Below, in pieces: positions 47,301 to 61,200 of a stretch of 64,000 bases of DNA. Within the stretch, counting starts at the first letter, position 1; each line of letters starts with the position of its first letter. Source of the stretch: Diphasiastrum complanatum (lineage: Eukaryota > Streptophyta > Lycopodiopsida > Lycopodiales > Lycopodiaceae). The stretch lies in the NCBI GenBank assembly GCA_029204225.1, contig CM055098.1:10164746-10228745 (forward strand), written 5' to 3'. Below the pieces are notes generated by a model. The model worked only from the letters and a program-made list of their open reading frames with translations, ran no database searches and was not told the origin of the DNA. Both the position numbers and the translations under genes were made by a program.

Positions 47301-48395
47301 TTCCACTTGACTCCAACCACCTGCATTAGACTCCATGGTGGTATCCGATCCCATGCCTTCCTGATATGTCGAAGATTTCTTTCTTTTGGAATGCTTCAAC
47401 CTGCGGTTTGTAAAAGGAGAGACACGTGACTGCAAAACAGATGGCAAGTATCAAAGGCAAGCCAGGTTCACTATGATTTAGATTTGTATAGTCACAGGTT
47501 CATTGCCATTGAGCAGGCACAATTCTATATTTTCTTTACAGGTTTGAATCTTTGAAATTTGAATCGATTAAAAGCATCCTGATTTTTTTCTAAAGGCTCA
47601 AAAACTCACATTTGAAAAGAAAAGGTTCTATAAAAGAACTCGATTCAATTTCAAACATGTTTGCAATTTTTTTTCACTATACCTTGATAATTTGTAGCTC
47701 ACTAAACTCATTCTTGAAGCAGTAGTTCAATAAAAAAAAATATGGAGTTCCTGCCCACCGTCACTTAGTTACGTAGTTCTTCTATGACAAAACGACCAGA
47801 AAAAACCCTAATATCTTTTCAAACTTCCGAAGTACGCATCGGAAAGATCAAAATATTTCGTGAAACTAAGGTTCTATTGAAAACAATTGGAATCAAGAAT
47901 GAAGTCGACGAGTGCATACCAACATTTTGTTAGTTTCGCTGTAGGTGGGGCTCCAACCTAAACTAAATCTAAAAACATAAGTTACTGCTGTCTGGATATA
48001 GAAGCAAACATGGAAAGCAACAAAAAAAATGAAGGGAATGGAGGAGGGGAGTAATGAAGGACCTTCGTGACCATGAGCTGCCAAAGCTCTGCAGGCTTAG
48101 ACCGACTTTCACTGACCGACCACGGTCCATTATCGACGAGAAATACCAATTTTGAAGGTGTTGATGCCAGCACAAACAAGAACAGCCTTGACAAATAGGA
48201 TTGGATATCCCTGCCATCATCAATTAATCGCTAAATTTACCACTTCAATTGCAGTGAACGAGCATGAACAGCATCGGATTCAAAGTTTCACAGTAATAAA
48301 TAACAGGCATTCTAATTAAGGCCAGCATACCCAATTTGCAGAGAAGTAAGGCGATATAGATTGTGGTGGTGGTGGTGGTGGTGATCCTGCCCCAT
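44354..48395 (-). CDS. Plant multi-pass membrane protein, family not identified
   Basis: Minus-strand exons are 48331-48395, 48063-48210, 47086 or 47118 to 47429, 45542 to 46964 or 47004, 44811-45118, 44615-44688 and 44354-44486. A possible last exon at 43961-43981 would add FDKKVR and a stop, giving about 830-850 residues. It starts MGQD, then seven His and NLYRLTSLQIGDIQSYLSR. Then come LVDNGPWSVSE and LWQLMVTK joined to SRVSPFTNRR, WYxY-type aromatic sequence and YGSNCACIGHE. A Ser/Cys-rich middle precedes hydrophobic segments (LALTIYIVVSVVTVLVGFY; LLLMQPVMEPLLML; FLIWPICVCL; LLYPVFSAIWAILAI; ELAIFLFLSLFDML) and a basic end. The even exon structure and reading-frame length argue for a real gene. 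I do not know its function. If exon 7 is not spliced at 44353, the frame runs on to a TAA at 44261. Confidence 0.8.
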
Positions 48396-48621
48396 TTCTT
48401 TCCAGATCTGTTACCTGCTGCTGCTGCTGATGCTGCTGTATATGAGATTACGCTTTCTTCTCCGCATCACTGAAGTGGGTATTGAACAATTGTGGGTGAT
48501 CGATCTGAAGGATTTCAACTCTAATTTCAATTGCTGCAGCAGCCTCCTGCTGATGCTGCCGCCTACGTCTCCCGAAGATCTTGGCGGCAGGATCGAGAAT
48601 GTAGATAAGCCTTCCCCCTTT

Positions 48622-48659
<38 letters not shown>

Positions 48660-48800
48660 CTTGACACATGGGACTCTCTCTCTCTCTCTCTAGGCTTGAC
48701 ACATGGGACTTGGATATTCTCTCCCTGCCTTAAAAAGTTTAAAGTGTAGTCATATGAGTCTTCTTGAGTGTGAACCATTCATTGTTGGGTATATTTTTTT
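48396..48800 (-). promoter_or_regulatory. 5' UTR/promoter of the membrane-protein gene with CT repeats
   Basis: Upstream of the ATG (48393-48395) the minus strand is GA-rich. TC tracts at 48628-48658 and 48674-48691 (plus strand) are each followed by the unit GGCTTGACACATGGGACT, so a microsatellite-plus-18-bp block is duplicated. GA-rich leaders are common in plant promoters. A CAG-rich stretch lies at 48415-48440. No TATA box is assigned. The ORFs across this area encode Arg-Glu repeats and are not genes. Confidence 0.5.
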
Positions 48801-50297
48801 TTAACACCTCACACTCTTTGGATTGATGACTTTTTTGAAACCAAATATAACTGCCAATTCCAATTATTCGAGTTGACTTATCCATCGGAGCTGAATATTG
48901 GCAAACTCACTTGCCAATGATGATTGGGCAGCTAACAAATATTGTATATAACAAACGATTATCCATATGGCATCAGGTATTAGCCAAGTGTTTATTTGTG
49001 GTTTTTACTACCAACCAATTCACTAGGAAAAATATACCCATCCGCCCGGGTATTGGTAACTCACCCTCGTAATGGACATGTTATTATACCTAGCATGTGA
49101 ACTAATGTTGTGTTGGTATTTTTTATTTTGATACCTATCACTAAGGCAATTCCAACCAATATTGGAAACCTGGAGATGTTAGATTCTAGAATGCCTATTC
49201 GAGAGTGATATTAAGCAGCTAAATTTTTTAGAAATTTATTGTTGTTATCTAGATTTGACTACAGTATAAGGGTCCAATTATTGATTGAAAGTATATATTT
49301 TAATTATCAATTTAAACGGAGAAATAAGGATATTTCAAGGACCTAGTACAAAGATAAGGAGTGAGACACGGTTGGTGGAACATGCTTGATTGGATTCCAA
49401 TGAAGAATTTTTGAAATTGTTTTGAATTTATGCAGTCTTTGGATGGATTTCAATGAACCTTAGGTTCAAGCTACGCTTGTTGATTTTAAGATGTTTCAAT
49501 GGATTTCTAAGCTTTGACCTATTTTGAAGCAATGTACTATACTTCATTGAGCTTCAAGTTTTGATTTTTACATGTTGATGTTTTTGCACACCCAGTCAAA
49601 GTTGCTAAGCAACTACGAATCCATGTATCAACTTAGATTAAATTTTAATATCCTTTATTATAATCGTTGTCTCTACGAGATCAAATACCTTGAGCTATTC
49701 AAATAAACACTTCACATAATTCCCACAATGTTGCTCTCTCCTGGATATGTGGCTATGGCCTTCTAGCATTTGATTAGGCTTGCTTGGGCACCCCTTGCTA
49801 GCAATCTATAGTAGTATATTTCATCTCATGTGTTGAAAGATCTAAAGGCTACAAATTTTCTTCAAACTAGCTATTATGGCCTAAAAAAATTCAACTGAGG
49901 ATCTTTTCACAAAACTTAAATAATTTGACAAGCCCTCATAGCTTTGAGGTCATCCTACCAAGAACTTCAATGAGATCTAATAAGCTTGGCAAACAAATGA
50001 AAATTTGATAAAGGTACAACCACTTTTCAAAATTAAGCTATTACTCATTTTGCACTTTTGAGAGTCGTAAAGCCTCACTCTTGTACTACAAAACAATTGA
50101 GATTTGGTGATGATTACAATGATGTGATGCCTTTGAAGTATTCGTAGACTCTTTGCATGTAGCAAACTATGAGCTATAGCTTTTGAACAATTAGCTATAT
50201 TGTGAATTTTGTAATGACCACAACCCACAAGACAAAGCATTACTGAAAGTTTAATTGTTGCTACCAGTTTCTCAAAACTAAGGCTCTTATACCAAAT
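48801..50297. other. No gene recognised; probable interior of a minus-strand LTR element
   Basis: On the minus strand, immediately inside the LTR at 50298-51347, lies a primer-binding-like TGGTATAAGAGC (plus-strand 50283-50294, 3-bp spacer). That would make this stretch the 5' interior of a degenerate retroelement. I find no gag or pol motif in it. Confidence 0.35.
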
Positions 50298-51347
<1,050 letters not shown>

Positions 51348-51600
51348 TCACATTGAATCTACAGCCTCCTATTCATTTATGGAGGAACCAACAACAGTTG
51401 ATGAAGCAAACCAATCTATAGATTTGAAGTTTTGGAAGGAAGCAATGGATGTTGAATATTCCTTAATCAAGAATAATACTTGGACCTATAAAAAATTGTC
51501 AACTTATTCTTATCTATTTTTGGGTCATTTTGAGGCTGATCATTCCGAGATGAACAATTAGACCAAAAGGACTAATCAAATGATGGAACAAATCTACGAT
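51348..51600 (+). pseudogene. Copia RT N-terminal fragment
   Basis: The plus strand reads EEPTTVDEANQS...KFWKEAMDVEYSLIKNNTWTY at about 51378-51500. This is the hinge/RT start seen in the 56.9-kb element (EPTTVKEALSQ...LWREAMDREYSSLIKNQTW). The match ends soon after, so it is a small isolated fragment, directly next to the LTR end at 51347. Confidence 0.75.
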
Positions 51601-52089
51601 CATATGTATCATGATGGCAATTTCAATGGGAAAAATATATGCCCTATATTAAGCAAGAGCGACGATCCACACCTTGATAGTCACCACCTGCAACCAGCGG
51701 AAGCAACACACTCACAAGGAGGAGGAGGAGCAAAGAACACCACAGTATGCCATTACAACTAACTTACTCTTCATTCAAAAACTGATGATTATTTACAATG
51801 GAAAATTTGGGTCCAGAAAGGACCGTAGTAAATTCGAACTTATCTATCTAACCACTACTCTAACTTTTATGGCTTTTCTTAATGGTTAGGTACTTGGTGC
51901 ACATGGGCTACACATGCCTCTGTACATACTCTTAAATTCACCAACACAGGCTGTTGGTGGTAGCCGTAATATACAAAACGACATAATACAATAAATTGAG
52001 ACTATGAAACAAACTCGTTACTACTAATTCGTTTGAGTTCTAACACTCCACCTTAGTAGCTAGTTGTTCTCCCTGATATTCAATAAGTC
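51601..52089 (-). repeat. Probable 3' LTR region of the 52-56-kb Copia
   Basis: On the minus strand the RNase H end is followed by AAGGTGGAGTG (polypurine-like), then TGTTAGAACTC, a TG start typical of an LTR, at about 52045. The lower boundary is not clear. A GGA-repeat patch lies at 51717-51731. Confidence 0.4.
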
Positions 52090-55000
52090 TCTAAACTTTT
52101 CAAACTTACCTCGTGCAAGAGGCTTCGTAAATATATCTGCTAATTGTTCTTCTATAGAACAATAGACTATGTCGATTTCCTTAACACTTTCTCTCGCACA
52201 AAGTCGTACTGTATTTCAATGTGCTTTGTGCATGCATGAAAACCAGGATTCTTAGCCATACGAATACAACTAGTATTATCACAATACAACACAGTAGGAT
52301 AGTCCTACATAATAGATAATTCACTAAGTATGCGACGTATCTAGATAACTTCACAAATAGCAAACTTTGCATAAATATATTCTGCCTCTGAAGAAGAAAG
52401 TGAGACGGTGGGCTGCTTCTTGGACTTCCATGATATTACATTGGTTCTAAGCATAAACACATAACCTAAAATTGATCTTCTAGTTTCAACATCGCTGCTC
52501 CAATCTGAATCACAATACCATGTGAGATTAACATCATCACCAAGCCTGTATTGCAATCCAAAATTAAAAGTACCTTGTATTTAGCACAAATTTCTTTTGC
52601 GGCTTTCCAATGTGACGTCCGTGGATCGGCTATGAATTGGCTTACCACGCTAACTGCATAAGTAATGTCAAGTCTAGTAACTATCAAATAAATAAGTGAA
52701 CCCACCAAAGAACGGAATAAAGTAGCATCAACTTTCTCTTCATCTAAGGATGTGGTTATCTTCATGTTCAACTCCATGGGAGTCGCCATTGGCTTACTAT
52801 CCAACATATGAAAGCGTTCAATGCCATATGCATACTTTGCTTGACTCAATAGATAAGAATCATCACTTCGTGATACCTCAATTCCCAAGCAATAATAAAG
52901 TTCGCCAAGATCCTTGATCTCAAACTCCTTGGCTAAGCTTCTCTTTACATCCTCAATAAGCTTCACATTGCTTTATGTTATGATTATGTCATCGACATAT
53001 ACAATGAGGTACACGAAATTCTTATCTAGCTTCAACACAAAAAGATTAGAATCGCTTTCACATCTATGGAAACCAAGCTTCGTAATAAGAAAAGTGTCAA
53101 TCCGAGTATACCATGCTCTTGCAGATTGTTTCAAACCATATAATGTTTTCTTCAACCTTCCTTACCTTTCACAACAAAGCCCTCGGGTTGTGTGATGTAG
53201 ATCTCCTCATCAACATAACCATTCAAATATGCACTATTTACATCACATTGAAATAATGACCAACCATAACTAGAAGCAATAGCTATAATGAGCTTAATAG
53301 TTATCATTTTTGCTATTGGTGCAAAAGTCTCGTCATAGTCTATACCTGCTTCTTGTGCATATCCCTTGGCTACTAACCTGGCCTTCCTTCTTTGAAGTTT
53401 GCCATCGGGTCCATACTTAGCTTTGTAGACCCATTTTGTCCCGATTGCTTTTCTTCCTACTTTAGGAGGTACTAATTCCCAAGTATCATTCTTCATGATA
53501 GAGTTATACTCCTCTTTCATTGCTTGGTGCCATTCAGGTTTACTAGCAGCTTCTTGAAAACTACTTGGTTCCTTCTTAACAATGACACTGGACATAAGTG
53601 CATAATTTACCTGTCTTGACCTTAAATTTCTAGCTCCCCCTTGATCACTAGTCTTAGGAGCTTCTTGGTTCTTTGTAAGCTTGAGGAACCACCTTGGTCG
53701 CTTCACTTGTGGATTACCCCTTGGAGTAGATTGTGCAAGTTCTTCATGTCCTTCACCTGCATCACTTTCTGTAGCAATAGGTTGCTCTATAGGTTACACA
53801 TCATCATAATATGTGTCCAGTTCTATCCATGGTGGTGAGTCATCAATCACATCAAACTTATAGCTTTTTCTTTCATCAAATATCACGTCTCAACTAGTGT
53901 GCACTTTATGAGTGATAGGATCAAATAGCTTGTAAGCTTTAGACTCTTCAGCATACCCAATAAAAATGCATTTTAAAGACTTAGCATCCATTTTTCTCCT
54001 AGTTTCATCAGGAACTTTCATGTATGCAAGACAACCAAAAGCTCTTAGATGCTTAATAGATGGTTTGCAGCCACTATAGGCTTCCTCGGGAATTATACAT
54101 GTAAGACTTTTTGTTGGTGACCGATTTTGTAGGTATCCTGCCGTCTTCACTGCTTCGGCCCAAAATGAATTGGACAAGTTTTTGGCCTTCATCATACTGA
54201 GTGCACATTCCAATAACGTCCTGTTCTTCCTTTCCGCAACCTCGTTTTGTTGTGGAGTATACGATGTAGTAAGCTGGTGCCTAATGCCATGCTTTTTACA
54301 AAATTCATCAAACTCATTTGAATTGAATTCGCCACCTGTATCAATATGTAGGACTCTAATTTTCTTATTGCATTCATTCTCAACAAGATTTTTGAACTTG
54401 ACAAATGTGTCGAATGCATCAGACTTGTTCTTGATAAAATAAGTCCACACCTTTCTAGAATAATCATCAATAAATGATGTGAAATAGTATGTATGCCCAT
54501 TTGATCTAGTTTAAGCTGGTCCCCATAAATCATTATGATTGAGATCCAATACAGCAACAACAAAACGATAGGTACTAGCATCAAAGGGTTTTCGTGATTG
54601 CTTACCATAGACGCAAGCTTCGCACAAACCTGAAGAAGTGACAATGTGTGGCAATCCTTGAACCATTTCTACATCGTATAACTGCTTCAAACTCCTATAG
54701 TACAAGTGTCCAAACCTCTCATGCCACAAATCACTTTCACTTGAGGTACTAGGTGTAGATGTAGCCAAAAAAGCAGTCTCCAATTCATATAGCTTATTTT
54801 CGGCTCTTGTCCCCTTTGCTATGACAAAAAAGCTCTTCTTGATATCTTTTACTAAGCACCTATCTTTGTAGAACTCAACCTTATAACCCTGATCTGTTAG
54901 GCAACCCATTGATAGAAGATTTTTGGCGAGTTTTGGAACATAGAGTGCATTTCTGAAATGGGCATCGCTTGACGCTTTATCATTAATCAAGCTTACTTTG

Positions 55001-56135
55001 ATGTCTCCTACACCATCAACTGAATGTGACCTATCATCTCCCAAAACAACTGCAGATTTCTCTTGAACTTCATTGAGATTTGAAAATCACTCTTTGTGAG
55101 ACGTCCTATGAGCTGATGCACCTGAATCGATATATCATGCATCTTTCTGGAGCTGAGCACTAGCACATATGTTACCTTCTTGAGTCTTTGGCTCTTCTTC
55201 TTTCACATAGTTAGTGGTGTTCCTTGGCCTATCTCGATCTTCGCCAAAGCTTCTACCTCTACCCCTTCCTCTTGCAGCAACAACGGCTTGCTTAATTTGA
55301 CACTCACTTGAAATGTGTTCGAATTTTCCACAATAATAGCAAGTGACGTTCTTCTTCTTAGTGTCACTGCCCTTAGAAGTACTAGTATCCGTTGCTTGCT
55401 CTTGCCTTGGTTGATTTTGTTGCCATTGATTCTTGTTGTTATTGTTGTTGTGGCCTCTACCAAGTTGATGATTTTGGCCTCTACCTCTTCCTCTAAATGA
55501 AGTCACAAGTGCCTCATTAGACCTCTTGGAATGAGGTTTTTGCATTAACTCTTCCTGCAACAAGTATGCACAAAATTCTTCAAATGTAGGTGATGTTTCT
55601 CTCATCATCACCGAAGTCACCAAATGCTTATATGACGTAGGCAAGTCACCCATCACTATAGTGAGGAAATCAATTTCTGAAACAATTTCACCAGCAGCAG
55701 CTATTTCTTCCTTTAGCTCCTTTATCCTTGTAATGAACCGCTTCATGGTCACCCATCCTGATAGTCATGAGATTTTGCTTCAACATCATGACTCTTGCAT
55801 TGTTCACTGACTCAAAGAGTGTCTTCAAGATATTCCAAGCATCTATGGGTGTAGTAGACAATGCAATGCAACTGACATGCTAATCATTCCTAGCGCTCTT
55901 GTCTCCCGCTTGTCATAATCCAATTGTAACCTTTCAATCTCTTCCATGTTCCTTTTGCCTGCTTCATAAGGTTCGGCAATCATGTTCGGCCTACTTTCTT
56001 CACCTGTCACTAGCTGCCATGAATCCCTCATCATTGAGAGATTTTTCGTCTTGAACTTTTACACTGGATATTTCTTTCCATTCAACTTGCTTGCATCTGG
56101 CAATAACAATGCCAAATCTTTGTCTGTCACTGAGT
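52090..56135 (-). pseudogene. Decayed Ty1/copia gag-pol
   Basis: In order on the minus strand: gag N-terminus (LLLPDASKLNGKKYPV, about 56120; SWQLVTGEESRPN). After frameshifts near 55855 and 55750 comes gag with zinc knuckle CYYCGKFEHISSEC. Then protease YIDSGASAHRTSHKE; pre-integrase (LYVPKLAKNLLSMG; DLWHERFGHL); integrase (DDYSRKVWTYF; HIDTGGEF; TPQQNEVAERKNRT, with Asn for Asp/Gly variants outside the DDE triad); RT (AIGTKWVYKAKYGPDGKLQR; LVAKGYAQEAGIDYDETFAP; YLNGYVDEEIY; YGLKQSARAWYTRI; IVYVDDIIIT); and RNase H (CDSDWSSDVETRRS; VSLSSSEAEY; CDNTSCIRMAKNPGFH; ADIFTKPLA). Several stops (55135, next to WYIDSG and KEWF positions) fit TGG-to-TGA changes. Domain order is that of Copia and the copy is dead. 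No 5' LTR was recognised. Confidence 0.92.
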
Positions 56136-56929
56136 AGACGATGAAAAATCAACTACTTTTGCCAAAAGTGCAGCTAAATTAGAGGTCCTCCAAATTTGGC
56201 ACAAATGACCTCCGAATTTGGAACTGATGCCGCCAATGGATCCGGGGCATTGAAACTAGGTGGGCTAGACCTTTACTTCACTCCAATCTGATGTCTTATG
56301 TACTTTTCAGAGCTTCTCCAAGTTTCGTAGAATCTTTGTCCACTAGTCCAAAAGTGTAGAAAACCCTTTTTCGATCCCAAATTTCTCCTAGGACAAATCT
56401 TGAAATAGGTCGTGTGACTAGTCGATGCGTCCGGCTCGGAGTTGGCTACGCTCTTGTCCAATCAATTGTCGAAAACAGTCTGCCACATGGCGATTTTTTA
56501 CACGTTGTTGTAAGGGGGTCACAAAATTGCTTGCCACAAAGAATAAGGCACAATAACCAGTTCACAAAACACCAATGTGAAATGAACTCAAAAAAGTTGG
56601 GTCCCACACTTCACACTTTCTTCAAAGCCCTTGAAACTGCTACTTACCACATGATTTGGGCCCTTGGAAATCGATGGACTGGATTACTTGTAGAAGGAGT
56701 GGCTGAGATCAGCTAGTCAATGGCTTGTGAACCAGAATCCACTTGTGTATGGAAGAGGACACCTTCATACACTATGTTCAGACTTCAACTGGCTGTCCGA
56801 ACAAAGCGTAGGAACCCGCAGGCAGGAGGGCGCCCATCTCCAAGATACATGTGTTGATCATTCCCTTATTTCTGACCACGGCTGGGAACGGCCTCTTACA
56901 GGCTTGGGTGTCCTACAGCAAGTAGTCCA
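56136..56929. other. No gene recognised between two Copia elements
   Basis: Moderately GC-rich sequence upstream of the minus-strand gag. It may hold a diverged 5' LTR of the 52-56-kb element, but I could not match it to 51601-52045. Confidence 0.4.
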
Positions 56930-58034
56930 TGTTGGATTTATCTCCTCCACTCTCCTAAATCCTATGTTAATCTACCTCCATTCATGCTGCTGCATTTTTA
57001 CTCGTGTTGTTGCATAGTCTGCATATTTGAACTGTTTGTCGCTACAGTCTGCAGTTTTTACTCAAGAATTTCCACAGGCAAAAAACCCGACATTGTTGTT
57101 GAAACATTGTCGCCTTTTTACCTTCGGGCCATCCTGAACAACCAAGTGTTTTGCGACACTTCCAAAAAAGCGACAATTGCGCAGTCTACATAAATGAACA
57201 AGCAAAAAATGCGAAAAATGCCACACTGCATTTTTACATGCAATTTATGATAGGCGAAAAATGTGACACTGCCCTACAAATGCCAAAGATGCCCTACAAA
57301 TGCCGAAGGTGCCCTAAAATAGCCGAAGGTGCCCTGATAGAAAGGTGAATGTACCTTGCAAATCATTTTCTAAGGGATTGGACGGAGTTTTGCAATTTTC
57401 GCATTTTCACCAGCATGAATTTTAGCGAGACTCAACGTCATGGCCTCCTCATGCTCGTTCTATGCACTGTGCAATCAGATTTGACAACAACAACAGCCGC
57501 CCACGATCTCCCACAGACAGCACAACCACTTTTGTACCTTCTTCATCTGCACACCTGTAAAAATTAGGTATATAGTGAATATCATCTCAATATTCATGAC
57601 GACATTGTGAACGAAGCATGATTTGTAATAAAGAGACAGACATTGTAGATGCCATTGTGCATTGATTCTTTCTTTTAGACAGATTGTCAGTAATAGGTTC
57701 ATAACCTTTTTACAGATTGTGATTAGCTTTGTGAAGCACGCGGTTACGTCCGCTATTGTTTTGTGCTCACTTGCATTATTGACCTGTATATTTCGCTATA
57801 CTTAATCTAATTACAGTTCTGCTTGGTTCTGCGTTCTAATTTGTGTCAATACTACAATCTTTTCTATGTCCTGTTTGGCTATCTAATTGCTTTGTCTAAC
57901 TGTCTGCTCTTCGCTTCTGCCACCATCGCACATTAAAGGCTTTAAAATTATCATATTCTTGTGTTCGCCTACTAAGTCACCAGTAGTGCACGCACCGAGA
58001 GAATTGAAGGTCCTGATCCTTTGAGTTTTCGACA
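56930..58034 (+). repeat. 5' LTR of the 56.9-kb Copia element
   Basis: 1105 bp, related to the LTRs at 19597 and 23166 in its first 100 bp and in the CGGTTTCGTCCGCTATTG-like block near 57740. It diverges elsewhere. It carries GAAGGTGCCCT twice (57305 and 57325). Confidence 0.8.
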
Positions 58035-58241
58035 TGGTACCAGAGTCTAAGATATCAGAACCTATCTGATTCTTTAAGCGGTTTTATTTCAGAGCTATTT
58101 CTATAGCCTGATAAGCTTCAACAGAAACAAGACTCTACTAGCTGATAGCGTAATTGTCTTCTTGTTCTGTAATTTAGCACCCGATTTTTATACTTAAGTC
58201 ACTGATAGTTACTCCTATCACATAGACTAATCTTCCACATG

Positions 58242-61200
58242 GATTTCCAAGGGAAAGCCAGACCTATCATGGACAAGCTTGATGGAGCTAATTACCATCT
58301 GTGAAAATTTAAGATGAGAACCATGCTAATGGCTAAGGAGTTGTATGACGTTGTTACAGGTGCAGAGGGGATACCCGAGGCTGACGACGCAGCAATCTAC
58401 AGATGGAAGCTAAAGAATGGCAAAGCATTTGCGCTTATCATCCTCAACATTTCGGATACTCAGATCAGCCATGTGTCCGAAGCAGGGACATCCAAATAAG
58501 TCTAGGACATCTTGGGCACATTATACGAAGTGCGAGATATAGCTTCCAAGCTACATATCAAGAAGAAATTTTACTCCCTCAAGATGGCAAATGGTGATTC
58601 CTTGCATAATCACACCAACCAGTTCAAGAACCTGCTGAAGCAAATGGCCAATGTCGGAGCTGTCATAGACGATCAAGATGCAGTAACACAACTGCTTACT
58701 AGCTTGCCGAGCTCATACAACAGCTGGGTGTTGGTCATCACGACGCATCCAGAGCTGACTCTTTCAAGAGTCATTGCAATGTTGTTGCAAGAAGACACTC
58801 AAAGAAATGAAGCCTCTAGTTCCTCAGCTGATTCTCACACCTTGTACACCAACAAAGGCACGACTAAGCAGAAGAAGAAGAAAGGCCCGAAGCAGTCAAA
58901 GCAAGACCAGAAATCAACACAGCACAAAGAATAGTCAAATCTGCAAACTAAGAAGAAGCTGTTCTGCGGATACTGCAAAAGAAACAACCACGAGATTCAA
59001 GACTGTCGGATACTACAAGCAAAGAACAACAACAAGGGAAAATCAAATCAAGTGGCCAATGTAGCTACATAAGCTCCACAGCCCATTCAGGAAGCAGATC
59101 ATGATGCTTTCATGACCAACCATCAAGGAGCATCCAACGACAGTTCTTGGTTCCTGAATTCTGGTGCCACTCAGATTATGACCAGTCTCATTGGCTGTTT
59201 CGAGTCCTATACACCCTACAGTACCAACAAATACGTTCACCTTGGCGATAATAGCACACAAGCTATTAAATGTGAAGGTACTGTAAGATTAAGCTTTGCA
59301 AATGATCAATCTAAGCTACTTTCTAAAGTCCTATATGTACCCAAATCTATCTACAAATCTGCCCTCTGTAAGCAAAATCACAGATCTAGGACATAGAGTA
59401 GAATTCGAATGTGATCAATGCAAAGTAGTTGATAGGACAGGCAAGATCCTAGCACTCGGAAAGAGGCATGGATACTTGTATAAATTAAGTCATTGCTTTT
59501 CTGCCTGTAGTCAGGCGCTCAATACTTCTATTTAAGCAAATAAAAGTCTACTTTGGCATTATAGACTTGGTCACCTAAATCATGCTTATGTACAACAAAT
59601 GTCTAAACATTCTATTGTTCTTGATCTAGACTATCCTGATAATAAAGTCGAGTTACATGTCTGTCGAGACTATTTAGTTGGTAAACAGACTAGAAAACCA
59701 TTTAGATCAAGCCATCAGCATACTGCTAGAGGATTGTTAGATATTGTACATATAGACATTTGTGGCCGGATGCAAAATCCTTCTTTGAAGGATGCAAAGT
59801 ATTTCATAACTTTTATTGATGAATTCTCCAGAATGACTGGTGTATTTTATCAAGAAAAAATCAGAAGCTTTCAATTGCTTCAGAATCTTCAAGGAGCGTG
59901 CAAAAAAAGAGACTGGAAGGACGATCAAAGCCCTGAGGTCTAACAATGGTGGAGAGTATATCTCCATTGAATTTAAGGAGTATTGCCAGAGCCAAGGCAT
60001 TGAGTAGCAACTCATCACTCCTTATAGTCCTCTCGATTAAATGGCTTGGCCGAGAGGAAGAACCATACTCTGGTTGAATCAGCTAAATGTATGATGGCGC
60101 ATGCATCACTGCCCAAGAGCTTCTAAGCCGAAGCTATCTCCATTGCAGCTTACATCCAGAATAGATGTTCAACCAAGGCCCTCTCAGGCAAGACACCCCA
60201 TGAGGTGTGGACAGGCTCTAAGCCTTCTGCGAAGAACCTAAGAGTGTTCTGATGCATTGCCTATGCGCAGATCCCGAAAGAGACGAGGAAGAAATTCAAC
60301 CTCCAAGGTCTCAAGACCATCCTGATTGGTTATACTTCATCTGATAGCCCATACAAGTTGTATGATCCCGATACCCAGCAAATCTTGTTCAGCCGGGATA
60401 CAATCTTTATCGAGGATCAGTTCATCGACATCAAAGGCAAAGATATTGTTCCAGGAGAACCTTTATATCCTACCATTGACACGACAATCCGAGCTTCAGG
60501 CTCAAGCATGTCCATTGTTGATCTACTACTTGACAGCGAGTCAGATGAAGATGTTGTTGCTACCCAGCAACAAGTCCCAAGAGTAGTTCATCAGTCAATT
60601 CCTCCCAGAAGATCAAGCTGAGTGCACACACAGCCCACAAGGTATACTCTTGAGTGTGCATGTCTCTTAATACATGAACCGACAACAGTCAAAGAGGCAC
60701 TTAGCCAACCAGACTCTGATCTTTGGAGAGAAGCCATGGACAGAGAATATTCCTCTTTGATCAAGAACCAGACGTGGTCATTAGTCAAAGCTCCTACTGG
60801 CTGCAATATCATCGTTTGCAAATGGATCTTTAAGGTCAAGTACAGCCAATGGAACGATTGATCGAAGGAAGGCAAGATTGGTAGCACGAGGATTCACTCA
60901 GATCCCCAACGTTGACTACAGTGAGACTTTCAGTCCAGTAGTCAAGCATTCATCGATCCGGGCCCTCCTATCATATGTTGCAGCAGCTGACCTTGAAGTG
61001 CATCAACTTGATGTGAAAATAGCTTATCTGAATGGAGTTATAGAAGAAGACATTTACATGATCCAGTCCGAAGAATACATTCTGGAAGGTATGAAGAATC
61101 ATGTCTGTAAGCTCCATAAGGTACTTTGCGGCTTGAAATAGTTGGCCAGAGCATAGTTTCAGAGAATCAACACATTCCTCATCGAATAAGGCTTCCAACC

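Noticed and set aside
48448-48778. Arg-Glu-rich ORFs upstream of the membrane-protein gene
   Set aside because: They come from the GA-rich leader. The convincing start is ATG at 48393-48395, which splices in phase to the next exon.
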